Of a stretch of DNA of 64,000 nt, positions 47,136 to 59,324 are shown one piece after another. The notes under the pieces were generated by a model that saw only the letters and a program-made list of their open reading frames with translations, did not search any database and was not told the DNA's origin. Source of the stretch: Ilex aquifolium. Lineage: Eukaryota; Streptophyta; Magnoliopsida; Aquifoliales; Aquifoliaceae. The stretch lies in the NCBI GenBank assembly GCA_951799425.1, contig OX637393.1:25128744-25192743 (forward strand). The letters run 5' to 3'. Positions within the stretch are counted from its first letter, which is position 1. The number at the start of each line of letters is the position of its first letter. Made by a program: the position numbers and the translations under genes.

Positions 47136-48200
47136 ACAATTTCGTGATAAATTACACAAGTAAAAAATTAATATTACAACTCATAAACCATTGAACAAAA
47201 CGAATTGTAAATCTAATTTCAACTCTTATGTACACGTCCTAAATCTCTATCTAAGTACAAGATCTACTTCTTTAGATGAAGCTTGAAGATTGTATTCATG
47301 CACATCACCACTCAAACCAAAACCTCATGAAAGGCGTCATATGTTAGAGAAATACATAACATAATTACAAGTTTGAAAATCACCAAGTTAAGCATAGAAT
47401 ATATTCATGTATATATCATACAAGTGTAAATATGTAACATATTAAGAACTAATTCGCCCATTATGTTTGAGAACGTATTGATCTATCAAGTTGAATCACT
47501 TCAAGTTCTCCCCTTAGTTGGTGTTCACAATTAAAGTAACAAGTGTAAAATAAAAAAATGTAAAATAGGTGACTTCATACCAAATTTGTAAACTTACTCC
47601 CCCTAAGTATTACAATAAACTCCCCATTTCTATTTTCACATGCAACATATCTAGCCTAGTCAAGAGTAAATCTCACCGATTCCTCTTATATATACCTAAA
47701 TATTCTCTCCCTTTTTGTTAGAAATGTCAATCTAATGACATCATGCAATAAACACGGTACAAAATCAAGTTACCGAACATATTCTTTCCTTATTTTCCAC
47801 AAACAAAATTCCAACTCCGTTAAACTTCGACTTTGACTTTGACAGAAGCAGAGTCGAAACTTTGGATACTTGCACACCCCTAACTAGGGGAGAGTGATGG
47901 ATTCTAACTCTTTGTGACCTCCAATTCATGTGGACGCGTAAATTTATCACGAGGCCTAATACAAATCATGCAATAGGCTAAAATAATTGTCTGGCAAACT
48001 TCAGAATCTCAGTCTTGTGACAATGCATGGACCCTTTGCAGTATTGATTTAGAGAAAAAGAGTTTAGCTTGTGGAAGAAATTGCAGTTCTCTAGATAAAC
48101 TTCTGCTTCAAGTAATAGGCCAAGTTGGATTAAAGGACTCAACCAATTTACATAACCTAAATATGGTTCAAACTTTGAATTCAATTTGAATTGTGTTATT
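47136..48200 (-). other. Internal 3' region of element G (non-coding)
   Basis: AT-rich with a 'gtaatacttagggggagtaa'-type segment in minus sense near 47598-47617, of a kind found before the polypurine tract of plant Copia elements. No reverse transcriptase or integrase coding is present. The right limit is arbitrary. Confidence 0.35.
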
Positions 48201-49015
48201 CGAATTCAACTTTAGTTAAACACTATAAATATTGGTAGTATTTAAGTTTAGTCTTGATTGAAGGTTGAGTTTGGATTAAGCTTTAACTTAAGAAATTTAT
48301 AATTAGATTCAACCTGAATTACTAATTGAACTCATATGAAGTGCAGTCTTATATTTGGCCCAAACCCTAACCCGTAAGGTTTGGAGCTTCAATTACCGGG
48401 CTGCCTCTGTATTGCCAAATATGGTGACATGATGTGTCGATTAAAACTTTTACCAAATTTGTGGATTCCAAATAATGTGTTAAATTGATACTCATTGAAG
48501 AGTTGGTGTCAGTTTGTGAAAAAAATTTATTGTAATGACGTTACCATGTTAGTATTGATGACATAGTATCACCAATCAATAATATGTAAACAAATAGAAA
48601 AACATACTCTACACAAGTTAATAACTATTTTTCCATGTAAGCCAATAATTACCAACTATTTTTCTATGTAAGCCAATAACTATCAAAATGAAGTTCATTT
48701 CGCCTATTTGAAGTTTTATTATTGGTTAGTAATACCATCTCATCAATTTATGCATTAAATATTTTGGAGAATATTTTTGATTATATTATTTTTGGTCTAA
48801 GTATAATATTTTAAATTTGAGCGGTCTAATTATTATACGCTTACAAACTTCAGGGGGTCTAGATGTAATTTACTAATGAATATATTAAGGGTCTAAGTGT
48901 TATGCTTGTACAAACTTTAGGGGTCTGTGTGTAATATTTCAAATATAAGTAAATTTGAGTGATTAAGTGATAAACCTCAAAATGTCTAAGTATAATTCTC
49001 CATAAATAATTTGAG
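48201..49015. other. Unassigned, with MULE-type TIR remnants
   Basis: Direct local repeat 'ccatgtaagccaataa' near 48634 and 48674. The part 48850-49015 holds 'cagggggtctagatgtaattta'-like text that also ends the element at 50316-51495, so it is probably the remnant end of a related element. Confidence 0.4.
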
Positions 49016-49017
49016 AT

Positions 49018-49796
49018 ATAAAATTAAAGGCTAATCTCATCTTGTACCCTGAAAGATCACTTGATTCTTAATTTGTATCCTCAAAATTTAAAAATATCAA
49101 TTTACACTTAAAAGACATAAATTTGTATTAATATGCACCTGAGATTAACTGCCATCCTTTTTGCCATTAAAAATGTTTGGACTAATTATTAATTATACCC
49201 TTAAAGTTTAAATATTTCATATTTATGATCCAAAAATAATTTCTTCTATTAATACTCGTTAAATAGCTCTCAATTGTATTGTGTCATGTTTGAGTCAAGA
49301 AAAAAATATTTTTAAAAATTTAAAAAATATAAAATACCTATTATTTGCTTCCAATACTTGTTAAATATCTATTTTCTGCATACAGTTAGACACAAATGTT
49401 TTGACTGTTCGATCAAATTAAAGTTCGATATGAATAACACAACTATAAATAGAAAATAGCTATTTAATGAGTATTGTAGGCAAAAATAGGTATTTTTATA
49501 ATTTTTTAAAAATATTAGTAGTATTATATAAATTGTCATAAATATAAAATATACGATACAACGTAATTGACTTGACATAAAAATATTTTGTGTTAAAATT
49601 TTTTCTTTATCGACTCGAACATAACACGGAAATGATACGACATGACACAAAATAACACGATATAACACAATTGAGAAGTATTTAACAAGTATTAATTGAT
49701 AATTTTTTTTTTTAATCATAAATATAAAATATTTAAATTTTGGAAGTATAATTTGTAATTATCCTAAACAATTTTAACGGCAAAATGGATGGCAGC
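49018..49796. mobile_element. Fold-back element with long imperfect inverted repeats
   Basis: The left arm, about 49130-49400, is the reverse complement of about 49420-49796 with moderate divergence. For example 'gccatcctttttgccatta' (49151) pairs with 49780-49797, 'atatttcatatttatgat' (49211) with about 49710, and 'tcaattgtattgtgtcatg' (49270) with about 49650. The turn is near 49410. The right arm continues past a MITE (49797-50306) to about 50345. No ORF. Confidence 0.7.
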
Positions 49797-50306
49797 CTAT
49801 GAAGCACGGATACTTCGAAATGGTCAAAGTATCAGTATCGGATACGTTTTGGATACCGATACGCCTCCGATACGGCCGGATACGTATCAGATACGGCTAA
49901 GACGTATCCGAAAATTAAAAAAATAAATTTGATTTTCGGATACGGCTGGATACGCCTCCGATACGGCAGGATACGCCTCCGATACTTTTCGAATACGGCG
50001 GGGTATTACTTTAATTTTTTAAAAAATATAGGGGCACAAGAGCAAATATGTTTGAGCCCTTATTTGCAAATATGTATGATTTATAAATGATAGAATGGTT
50101 AGTTATTATTATATATCTTTGGTAGATGTGTGATTCACTTTATAAATCATAATTATTACATTAAATATAATAATAAAATTTAAAAAAATATATATTTTAT
50201 GGACGTATCCTAGCCGTATCCGTATCCTATTTTTTTAAGTTTTGCCGTATCGCCGTATCCGTATCGCCGTATCCCGTATCGCCGTATCCGTATCCGTGCT
50301 TCATAG
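49797..50306. mobile_element. MITE with GGATACG subterminal repeats (510 bp)
   Basis: Perfect 17-base terminal inverted repeats, ctatgaagcacggatac and its complement. Flanked by atggcagc (49789-49796 and 50307-50314), or 9 bp gatggcagc if the last base is counted as target. This fits a hAT (8) or Mutator-like (9) origin. Inside both ends are many gtatcc/ggatac words (49840-50010 and 50205-50298). No ORF. Confidence 0.88.
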
Positions 50307-50315
50307 ATGGCAGCT

Positions 50316-51495
50316 AACCTCGGTGTACATTATATCTAGATCCCCTGATATTTGTCAATAACTCACACGACCCCTCAGGTATGAAAAATAACATTATCAC
50401 CCCTCGAACTATGGGTACATGTAACACAAACATCATTTGTCGTCAAAATTGAATGAATTCAACATATTATTTTAAATAAAATTCTCTAAAATTCAAGAGA
50501 AAACCCAATAATTATCCATGTCCTCAAAACACACCCGATCCATCTTCAACCCCTAAATGTATCTGGCACAAAATCAACCCCCATCCTTCCCCTCACCCGT
50601 CCAATCCTTCCACCCCCTAACCCCGTGTACCTATTGCTGTAAAAAAACCACCAAGAAGTGTTTGTGGGGGGGGGGGGGGAGGAAGGAGGAAAGAGATGCA
50701 CGGTAGACTTACTCCATCCCAATGCACCACCACCGAAACACCATCCACCCATATTTGCCACCATCTAGAACACCCCAACCCCAAAATCTGCTACTAAAAA
50801 CACCCAAGCCATCACTGAACCCAACACAGACAATTAACCAAGCCACAACAATCCAAACCCACTACATACATTCTAGTCCTTTTGTCACCACTGATTCTAC
50901 ACCCACCAAATCTGTCACCATGAAGTAGACCCCCACCCCCAAATTCTCTACCACAAAACACCAAAACTACCATCGTACCACGCCCATGCAACAGTTACAA
51001 CTGCCTCCACCGAAATCACACCCTCAAAATTGACGCTGTCGAGACCACCTCCACCCCCAAGAACCTTAGCCACCATCGGATCCCACCCAAGTAATCATAG
51101 CAGCCACCACATCACCAAGCCAAGAGAGACAGAGGGGAGAGGAAGAGTCCTTGTTCACTGTTATGGGAGAGAGGGTTGCAGTAGGGTAGAGTGCGATGGA
51201 GGAGCAATCGGTGCCTTCGGTGGTGATGATTGCGTAGAAGCAGGGACGAAGATGGGACAGAGGGAAAAAATTGGATATTTTACGAGTTTTGTGTTCAGGT
51301 CGGGTTGGTGAGTTTTGAATTTGAGTTTTTGTTTTATCTGAATTTTATCAAGGATAAAACAGACATTTAGCAACTTCTGTTAGGTCCGTTAGCTAACTGT
51401 TACTGACAGGGGGTTTCAGTGTAATTTATCAAATGTGAGGGGGTCAATCTGTTCAAGTGACAAATCTGAGGGGGTCTAGATGTAATTTACCCTAC
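50316..51495. mobile_element. Non-autonomous TIR element, Mutator-like (about 1.18 kb)
   Basis: The first ~100 bases (gtacattatatctagatcccctgatatttg...) are the imperfect reverse complement of the last ~100 (...cagatttg, gggggtctagatgtaattta). Long, diverged terminal repeats suggest a MULE-type element. A clear target duplication was not found. The interior is C/A-rich with a G run at 50668-50680 and short Pro-rich chance ORFs. Its right end is 142 bases before the start codon of the ribosomal protein gene. Confidence 0.6.
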
Positions 51496-51636
51496 CGTTT
51501 ATCTTCTCCTCCGTTGTCACCCGTGAATGTAATCAGTCTGTATTCCAATGGAGTGAAGGGGTGGTTCTAGGATTCTACTCCTAGGGTTAAATCTCTCTCG
51601 ACAGTATCTTAAATCATTTTATCTAAGAGGAGAAAG
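51496..51636 (+). promoter_or_regulatory. Leader and upstream region of the ribosomal protein gene
   Basis: Only 141 bases separate the TIR element from the ATG. It includes CT-rich text and agaaagATGa around the start. No TATA box is obvious, so the promoter may lie within or be replaced by the adjacent transposon sequence. Confidence 0.4.
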
Positions 51637-54600
51637 ATGAAGCCGATGGTGGGGATGGTAGTGTCGAACAAGATGCAGAAGTCAGTGGTGGTGGCGGTGG
51701 ATAGGCTCTTCCACCACAAGATCTACAATCGCTATGTCAAGCGTACCTCCAAGTTCATGGCCCACGATGAACACGACCAATGCAACATCGGCGACCGTGT
51801 CAGTACCTTTCCTTACAATTTATATGCATCTTTCTGTGTTTCTCTGCATCTATATGTGTTTGTGCAATAGGATGGTTTTTCAGAAATTGATGGTATGTTT
51901 TTCGGTTTTTTCATATAAATGATGATTTCTTGGAGTTTTCGTGTAAGTAGATGGTATTGGTCGATACTCTGTTGGGGAAATTTATTGTCTTGACTTCCTC
52001 CTGCTTCACAAGGATTTTCAATTGCGGTTGTATGGCGTACTTTCCAATTCTTTATTTTTTTTTTTTTTTTGGGAGGGAAGGGGGACTTGAACCCTTGACC
52101 TCAAGAAAGTAAAACCTTCATAAGGTAAGGCTTACCATTAGACCACAGGCCCATTGGTACTTTCTAATTCCTCGTTTGGTTTTTTGCCCAGGTTAGTTGG
52201 AAACTGAATCTGGCTCTAGTATACTCCGCATACCCATGAATTCATTCCCCTTTCGGAACTTTTGGTGGATTTTGTTTATTGGGTGCTAAGAAAATAAGTT
52301 AGAAACAAAAGTAGATGTTTAACTCGATTAAATTTTGAAAAAAGGACTCAAAATTCAGTACGTTAGCAGTAAATACACATTTTCAGGGTTGAAATGATGA
52401 ATAGAATGTTTACTTTCTCTTAATGTGGAGGAAGAATCAGAGAAAACGTTATATAACGTCATAGAAATCAAGAGAGAATGCTCAATTGGCAATCAAATGT
52501 GGTAATAAATGACAAATGGATTTTTCCTAAGGAGGGAAGAGAGACTTGAAGAGACAAATGAGGACTAGTTGGGCATTATTCTTGTAGCAATTTTGTTTGG
52601 TGGCACTGTGGACTTGATAATTTATGCTTTATCCATGTTAAATGACATTTATAAAAAATGCCATATGACCAGGTTTTTAGATTGGTGTATTTAGAACAGG
52701 CAATTTTTACAAAACTTACTTGGTTGCTGGGGTAGCCTTCTTAGTTGCAGCTCCACCTGAGTTATCCACTAAAAAGTGCCCGAGGAATATCCATCTGTTT
52801 ATACTTAAAAAGATTTTGCTCAAGCACTCTTCCCCAGTCGTGTATGTTCAATTGTTTCCTCCTTTATAGTTATTAGGATATTTATTTTTATATGTTTCAA
52901 TAGCTTTTGTGTTCGATATTGGAACTTGGATTTCTTTGACAATTCTCCTTTATGATCACTTGTGGCAGTTTTTGTCAATTTTTTGCGTGATTGTGGGAAT
53001 GAGCCCTTGGGTTTGAGGCTCATGTGGCTGCGAGTGATATGACCGTTAATTCACGTGATATTGATTCCTACTTTTTTTCATCTTTTAGTTATGTCTATTG
53101 AGAACTATGGTCACATTTAGAATTTACTAGTTGGTACACACATGCGTTGCGCGTAGACTATCTTAAATTATATTTCATGTATGTAATAAGTTCATATATA
53201 TTATTAATGTAACATAAAAAATAATATAAAAGCCCGTCTCAAAATAGGAAAAAAATAGAAAAATATAATTAAAAAAATAAACATATAATATCAAGAAAGC
53301 TTAAAAAATTCCTTAAGAATTAATCAATCCAGTTACAAGATCCACATTCGCATTTGTTCAATCCACATTACATAAGAGGAAAAAGATAGAATGATAAAAA
53401 ATGAAGAACTCATAACATAGTGACGCATTAAAAATGCGCAATAACAATTCTCAGTCCAAATGTCTCTAACCATTAAACTATCAATTACTAATCCAAATAT
53501 CCAACCTTACGTTCCAGAAAAAAAAGAAAAAAGTATCCAACCTCAATCATCTCACAACCTATAGTAATATTCGACAAAACAAACAAAATTTCAAGAAAAA
53601 CACAAGCTCATGTTGGATTCAATTGAACATGGCAATAACATATAGCAAATGGAAGTAAACATAGAGAAACTAATAGGCACCAAATCCATTACCTATAACC
53701 AAATTACAAAAGGGGGGATTGGTAAGATAAATGTCCATGAAGTATTTTATTCAATTCCATCATTGACGGAGTTGTAACTACAACATGAAGCTACTATGGT
53801 GGTGCCCACATTGAAGGCATTCACCATAATAATCCACAACTGATCCTTCCAAGTGGAGATGAAGAAGGTGTAACATATAGTCAAATATAGCTCCGTAGAA
53901 AAAGTCCAACCAAGAATCTACAATGCCAATCTTTGATGTCGGCCAGATCCTGAACAAACTTGCCAAGATTTTAAATACATCACAAAACATGAAAGAGTAC
54001 ACAAACTTTGAGACCTTAACTTTGTGAGGTAATAGCTGAAAATGCAAGACATATATGCAGATGTGTGACAGAGAACAGAGTCACAAAAGGAGTTCCAGTC
54101 TTTTTACATGTTGTTGAACAATGAACAACAGTTTTTTGGTAGGCAATAATTGAGTTAATGTCTACCGCCAATTTTCCAATTCCAAAACTAAGACATTATG
54201 AGAGCAAAGAAAAAGCCCCATAAACAATTCTATTTCATTCCACAACCAAACAACAGATAGAGCTAAGTTTAAGAACACCTTAGTTTTTCCACGTCACTAC
54301 CCGCAAATAATCTGAGGCAACACTCAACATATAAGTCAGTCTTTTACCACTCTAAAAATTCAACCTTCCATTTTAATAACAAGTTTACACCAAAACTCAT
54401 CTTCCACTGATCCTAAAATCATATAATCTATGGGAAGGCATACCTTAGATCCCAAAAAATGTGGTAACAATATACACATTTTTTTGGGTGGGGGACGTAA
54501 TGAGTCTTACCTTTTAAATGCATTCTATGGTACATCACTTCAAAAATATAATTTTTAAAAAAAACCAAAATGCATACAACTCATAAAATAAGAAAATTAA

Positions 54601-57486
54601 ATAATAATAATAAAAAAAATCCAAGCATCTTTTTGAGGTCCTTGTGAACAACCCAACTGGAGTTGAATTATTATTCAATTGGGAAGTTCATATTACCAAC
54701 TTTTGAGAATATCCCTTAGATGGATTTATGCATGTCTCCACAACTAACGAAATCTTGGAGAAGTTGTTGACCTGTGAAAAAATCTACCACTGTGTTCCCT
54801 TCTCGATAAATATTTGTCATCATAGAATTTAAAACATTAAGGAGTCTTTGAAACCTAACCCATATATACCATATCTTCTAGCTAGGCTTGTATCATATCA
54901 ACCAAAATTTTAGAATCAGATTCCACAATAAAATTCCCCTTATCCACATTTTAATTTGAGCCAGCCCACCGGTGGAGGAGACCATCTAATCCATTTTATG
55001 TTCTATTGCACTCTTTGGATATTAAGACTCCTCATCAATAGTTCCTCTTGGAAATCACCTTTTATGTCGGCCTTACTATTTGTTGCTTGCAAATGTAAGG
55101 AATTCTTAATCCTTAAGAAAACAATATTAGGCAACAACTTTTTATTCTCAAGCATTTTCCTCCATCTCTCTTTACATCTCTCTTTCCAAACTTCCCAAAA
55201 GAAAAACAGAGGAAAACTTCTCCGCCACTTGGTTGATAAAAATTTCTTCTTATGTGCCCTTGTTATTCTCATAAACCTTAGCATAGGACCTTCATTGGGA
55301 ATCAAATTGAAGCCCAAAAGAGAGGCCACTCTTCTCCAAATCCGGGCCACATAATTGCAATCCACAAATAGATGTTGAACTGACTCTGCCTCTTTTTTAC
55401 ACAACACAATAACTGGAAGTAGAAATCACAACAGATATCAATCTATCATCAATAGCTAAAGCTCTTTTATAGAGTTTCCATGCGTGCAATTTCAAAGCAG
55501 GAGAAGATTCTTGCTTCCAAATGAACTTAACTACTTCATCATCCTCTTTCTTTGATCTTATAAACTCCCAACCTGATTTAATTGAAAACAACCCCAATGG
55601 AGATAATGACCAAATAAGCCTGTCATCCCGAAAACAATATAATAACTTTATTGAACCAACGTAAGAAATCTCTACACTTTTGTGCTTTAGCTTATAAAAC
55701 TTCTCAGAATATGATCCTCCTTTAAGAATTTGGCAGAAAAAAACTTCAGTCCAAAGATGTTGATCATTAAAAATATTCCATACTTGCTTCATACAAAATG
55801 CATAAGAAACAGAGTACCGCTGGTTTGGCACTGGGAACAGCCACAGTGTAGAGCAACACTGCTGGGTCATAATTATTTAGCTGCCCATTCATAACTGATG
55901 TAACCATTGCTGTGATTAATGTGTGGAATCTGTACGGCTGAAAGAGGAGAGATGAAGGAGGAGAACTTCAGGCGAAAGAGAGGGAGATGAAGGGTGCAGT
56001 GTGCTTTACCTTCTGATGTCAAAGAGAGAGATGAAGGGCCGCCTGTCCGTGAGATTAAGGCACAGGAGTTAATGAAAGAGATGAAGGGTACCAGTGTGTG
56101 AGATTTAGGCGGAGGAGTTAACATTAGGTTTACTGACCAATTAACGCAGTTAGATTTAGGAGGAATTAATTATATTCTTAAGGGTAAAAATGGAATTCAA
56201 AAATTTTGAAATTAGCTGATATTTTAGATTAGTATATATATAGTATAGATGGATAGACAGATATGCAATTAATTCATTAATGATCAATATTAAATAATGA
56301 CCTGGACTTAAAAGGATAAAATTGACTTTATAATATTAATTGAGAAAAAAATAGAATTTTTTTTTTAAGTTGCCTTTTATTATTAGTATAGATATAGATA
56401 TGTGTGTGTAACATGTTGAATAGACGAGGAGGGCATAGATGAACAACTGTATAGATAACATTTTGGTTATTAGAATACAAAAGAGTAAGAAGTCATGATT
56501 AATAATTAACTATTTTCTTGTTCTCTAATTAGTATATATTGAAAGTGTAATGGATGGTGACTGTTGAGTAGAAAAAGAGGAGATGAAAGTTTATTGCACC
56601 TGCTCAATAAATAGATGAACTTTTATGATGAACAACATTTATAATATATTTATTCATGGTAGTTTAGATAATTAAGAAATTTTAGAGGATAAAAGAGGAA
56701 AATAAAAGTTTTTCCATGATACTTATTTTTTAAAGAAGTATAGATTATGAAATCACCATTTGCTTCTCTTTTTTATCCATCATAATAATTTTGTAATGAT
56801 TGTCTAAACACAATTTGCATTGTTTGAATTCTCGAACCTCTTGTTCTGGTTCATCTCTCTCGCTTTTTTTTTTTTCTCCAGAGAATTTAATATTCTGATT
56901 ATTCTTCTCTTTTTAAAGGGAAAGAAAAGCTTGCCTTTGTTACATCATCATATTAATGCTCATTTTCTTTTGATGTGTTAAATTTGTTTATTTAAACTTG
57001 ATGGAAAGATATCATATCTTTCATTGGTTCCAAGAGAAGAAGAAAGACAAGTTAAAATATTTGTAGTTGTACTCCGAAAAGCTAATAATACTGCTTAGCA
57101 AAATCAGAGACTGATATAGATGTCCACTTTACTCTTTACTTTCTATTGCCGTTATGTACGACAGAAACAGAAAAATGGAATGTATGCAACAGATATAACA
57201 TAAAAAAAAAAAAAAAAAAAAAAAAGGGAAGTGATGGATATGTATTTTGATTCACATATAAATACTCTAATTCAGTTATGGACTTTGTTGATATTTAAAA
57301 AGTTCGGGTTTGTTGTTTGAGACTGTATTGCAGGTTAGATTGGATCCTTCGAGGCCATTGAGCAAGCACAAGCACTGGGTGGTAGCTGAGATTCTGAAGA
57401 AAGCACGAATCTACACACCCCCATCGGTGGTAGCTAAAACTGATTCAAGCAGCAAGACAGAAGTACCGGCTTCTTCTCCCGCCTAA
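51637..57486 (+). CDS. RPS17: Ribosomal protein uS17, mitochondrial type (two exons)
   Basis: Join 51637-51798 and 57334-57486, giving 104 residues. Exon 1 encodes [20 protein letters not shown] onward to IGDR (54 residues). The donor is gtcagt at 51799. Exon 2 starts after ttgcag at 57333 and encodes [17 protein letters not shown]...PASSPA. The S17 fold signature is clear: a GxVVSxKMxKSVVV first strand, then the GDRVRLxPSRPLSK loop made across the splice. It binds 16S-type rRNA in the small subunit. The short N-terminus with no long transit peptide, plus the C-terminal KARIY..PP tail, fits the plant nuclear-encoded mitochondrial form. Both exons are clean, so this is probably functional. The splice lies exactly between Arg54 and Val55. 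Confidence 0.93.
52051..52156 (-). mobile_element. tRNA-derived SINE (106 bp)
   Basis: Minus sense begins at about 52156 and includes box A-like tggtctaatgg, box B-like gggttcaagtcc, then an A-rich tail (T run at 52054-52070 on plus). Flanked by gtactttccaattc (52037-52050) and gtactttctaattc (52157-52170), 13 of 14 matching. The spacing of the boxes fits a short plant SINE and not a functional tRNA, since no acceptor stem closes. Confidence 0.82.
52171..54619. other. Unassigned intronic sequence
   Basis: AT-rich. 53130-53160 holds acacatgcgttgcgcgtag, a motif that recurs at element ends in plant genomes, and tattattagtatagatatag at 56376-56396 may be a partner, but the pair was not established. 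No convincing ORF. Confidence 0.3.
54620..55860 (-). pseudogene. LINE 3' fragment (zf-RVT and RNase H)
   Basis: Minus strand. 55870-55397 and 55407-55003 make one zf-RVT region: [20 protein letters not shown], then [22 protein letters not shown], then CxxC (about 55410-55397) and [13 protein letters not shown] with the His and Cys. After 55003 the RNase H part is present with loss around its first motif: VGWLKLN, then [12 protein letters not shown], then REGNTVVDF near 54790. It is a dead 3' piece of a plant L1-type element, unrelated in detail to the one at 4682. Confidence 0.82.
55861..57333. other. Unassigned intronic sequence, second half
   Basis: AT-rich with (A)n at 57203-57225 and a pyrimidine run at 56860-56880. 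55900-56130 has 'gagatgaaggg' repeated several times. No ORF. Confidence 0.3.
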
Positions 57487-57933
57487 GGTCTAACAAACAT
57501 TTTGTGGATTCTTGTTATATTGCTGACTAGTGACCTGCATATTGGTGGTGGGTTCTGGCCGAAAGAAACCTTGATAATAGCATTTTACAAAATGTGATAT
57601 TTTTTTTAAGTTCTTGTGTAATGGACTTCATGCTAGGATTGTTACAAGAACTTTCTTGCAAGGAAAACAATGTCAGACTTAATACCCACCCATTCATATA
57701 ATGTGTTTTTTGGGACTTGCACTTACACTTGTATTACGTATTACTTACACATACTGCAATTTCACAACAAAATCCACGTGATACTCATATTTGTAACAAG
57801 TGCTTAAAACTTCAAAGAATTTCAGAGTATATGATTCATAGCTCTATTGTTTTATGCCTTGCTGCAATTTTCATGAGAACAGAGAGTCATGTGATACAGA
57901 GATTTGTAACAAGTGCTTAAAATTAAGAAAAGC
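57487..57933 (+). other. 3' flank of the ribosomal protein gene
   Basis: Probable 3' untranslated region and terminator area. No canonical aataaa was singled out. A 67-codon minor ORF at 57717 is not supported. Confidence 0.4.
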
Positions 57934-58404
57934 TTAATGCTTCATTTGGTAGGGTGGATGGAAAGTGTACGTGTTTTACTTTCAATCTTTCAATGGAGGA
58001 ATTTTTATTTTCCTCCTTTGTGTTTGGAAAGAGGGATGGAAAGTAAGAAAAATTAATATATATATTTGTGTTTGATAAGATGGAAAAAAATATTTATTAT
58101 TTTTTTATTGAAAAAAGTATAAATACATATTTTACCATTATATTTATATTTGAAATTTATGTATGAACATGATATATGTATATATTAAAAGATATAGAGA
58201 CAAATAACATTTTAACACAAATAATTAATTTTTCATCTATTTTTCTTCCTAATTTTGGAGGGATTGATTTTGATAAATTGGAAGGGAAGTTAATTTATTC
58301 ATTTTTGCATCATTTATATTTTTTTTTCTTATAAAATATGATATTTTATTTATACCGATAACTTTCCATGTTTTCATTTTTTTATCGTACCAGACGAAGC
58401 ATAA
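57934..58404. mobile_element. MITE-like element with ATGCTTC.T.TGGTA ends
   Basis: Left end atgcttcatttggta (57938) and right end taccagacgaagcat (58389-58403) are inverted copies with two mismatches. tggaaag near the left and ctttcca near the right extend the match. About 465 bases, AT-rich, no ORF. The target duplication is unclear. Confidence 0.65.
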
Positions 58405-58512
58405 GAGTAGATGATTTGAGACACATCATAACTTTTTTTTTTTTAAACGCCCAATGGGACTAAATAGTAACCTTAAGACTTTATTTTTATTTTATTTTAT
58501 GTCTTTTGTTGT

Positions 58513-59019
58513 GTGTCGATGGGTTTTTATCCCCACCAGCCGGGTGGTTTTTTCTTTTGTTGGGGGAGGGGAGGCAAATCTCGTGGTTTTAGGATTGATG
58601 TGAAGATTAATATTGTTTTCCTTTTTGTTCTTCTCCTGGCAGGTGAATTCACACTCAAGTTGGGCGTGATAGGAAATCCAAATACCTGCCTGAACCTGTC
58701 AAGGAGTGATGAGAAAATATATGTTTGTTTGGCTAGTACATTTAGAATATACGTCTTTTTTTCCCCTCATTTTTCTCTTTTGTATACAGCAAATTTTGGA
58801 ACAATTTCTTCAAGGTGCATTTTGTCAATTTCTTCAGAATCCATATTTTATACTAAATTGATACAAATTAAGTGGTTATTTCAATGTTTTATTTTTTGTA
58901 TGGTAAGACTTGATTCGAAGGCAACAAGTGTGGCCTTAGACTCCTTTGAGGCTGACCATCCTCTCCAGCCTCAGAGGAGGCTAAAACTCCTAACCCCTCT
59001 CGGAAAGCCATTTGGATAA
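58513..59019 (+). other. Open frame of 168 codons, doubtful
   Basis: Open from ATG 58513. The content is Phe/Ile/Ser-rich and AT-biased in the first 130 codons and shows no family I recognise. The last 35 codons (VALDSFEADHPLQPQRRLKLL...) are more protein-like but lack support. Kept only as an open frame. Confidence 0.15.
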
Positions 59020-59324
59020 GGCCGCTTGTATAATTTATAAGTTTTTAGAAATGAATTATATAGATAAGGAATGAAATGTCTCCAAAATAAATATATTTTT
59101 TTAATTAAAGTATAGAATCATATTGATTAAGAAATATCACTATATTGCCTTGTAATTGATGTCAGTTTCACCCACTTCCATGTGTGGGCATCGTCTCCGA
59201 CATGCCAATAAAGTGACTAGGCGCTGTTATTGTTTGGAATTGTGCATTGTTTGTCATCATTTGCGATGATTTGATTAGAAAGAAATGTAAAAATTTTTGA
59301 GAATAAATGTTGGGGTTGTTCCAT

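Larger units (their letters stand above)
51799..57333 (+). other. 5.5 kb intron of the ribosomal protein gene
   Basis: GT...AG intron between Arg54 and Val55 codons. It holds a SINE (52051-52156), AT-rich unassigned sequence (52171-54600), a LINE fragment (about 54620-55860) and poly-A (57203-57225). The length is large for a 104-codon gene and comes largely from insertions. Confidence 0.85.

Noticed and set aside
51030-51311. Pro-rich ORF inside the TIR element as a transposase or host gene
   Set aside because: Composition follows the C-rich DNA, there is no transposase motif, and the element looks non-autonomous.
52051-52156. Functional tRNA gene on the minus strand
   Set aside because: Box A and B are present but the ends do not form an acceptor stem. 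An A tail and a 14-base duplication point to a SINE.
53130-56400. Helitron or composite element across the intron
   Set aside because: acacatgcgttgcgcgtag and tagtatagatatagat look like plant element ends, but no 5' TC/3' CTRR hairpin or matching duplication could be shown.
58513-59019. 168-codon plus-strand ORF as a new gene
   Set aside because: Low-complexity, AT-driven Phe/Ile content, no domain, no clear splice or promoter context. Kept only as a doubtful open frame.
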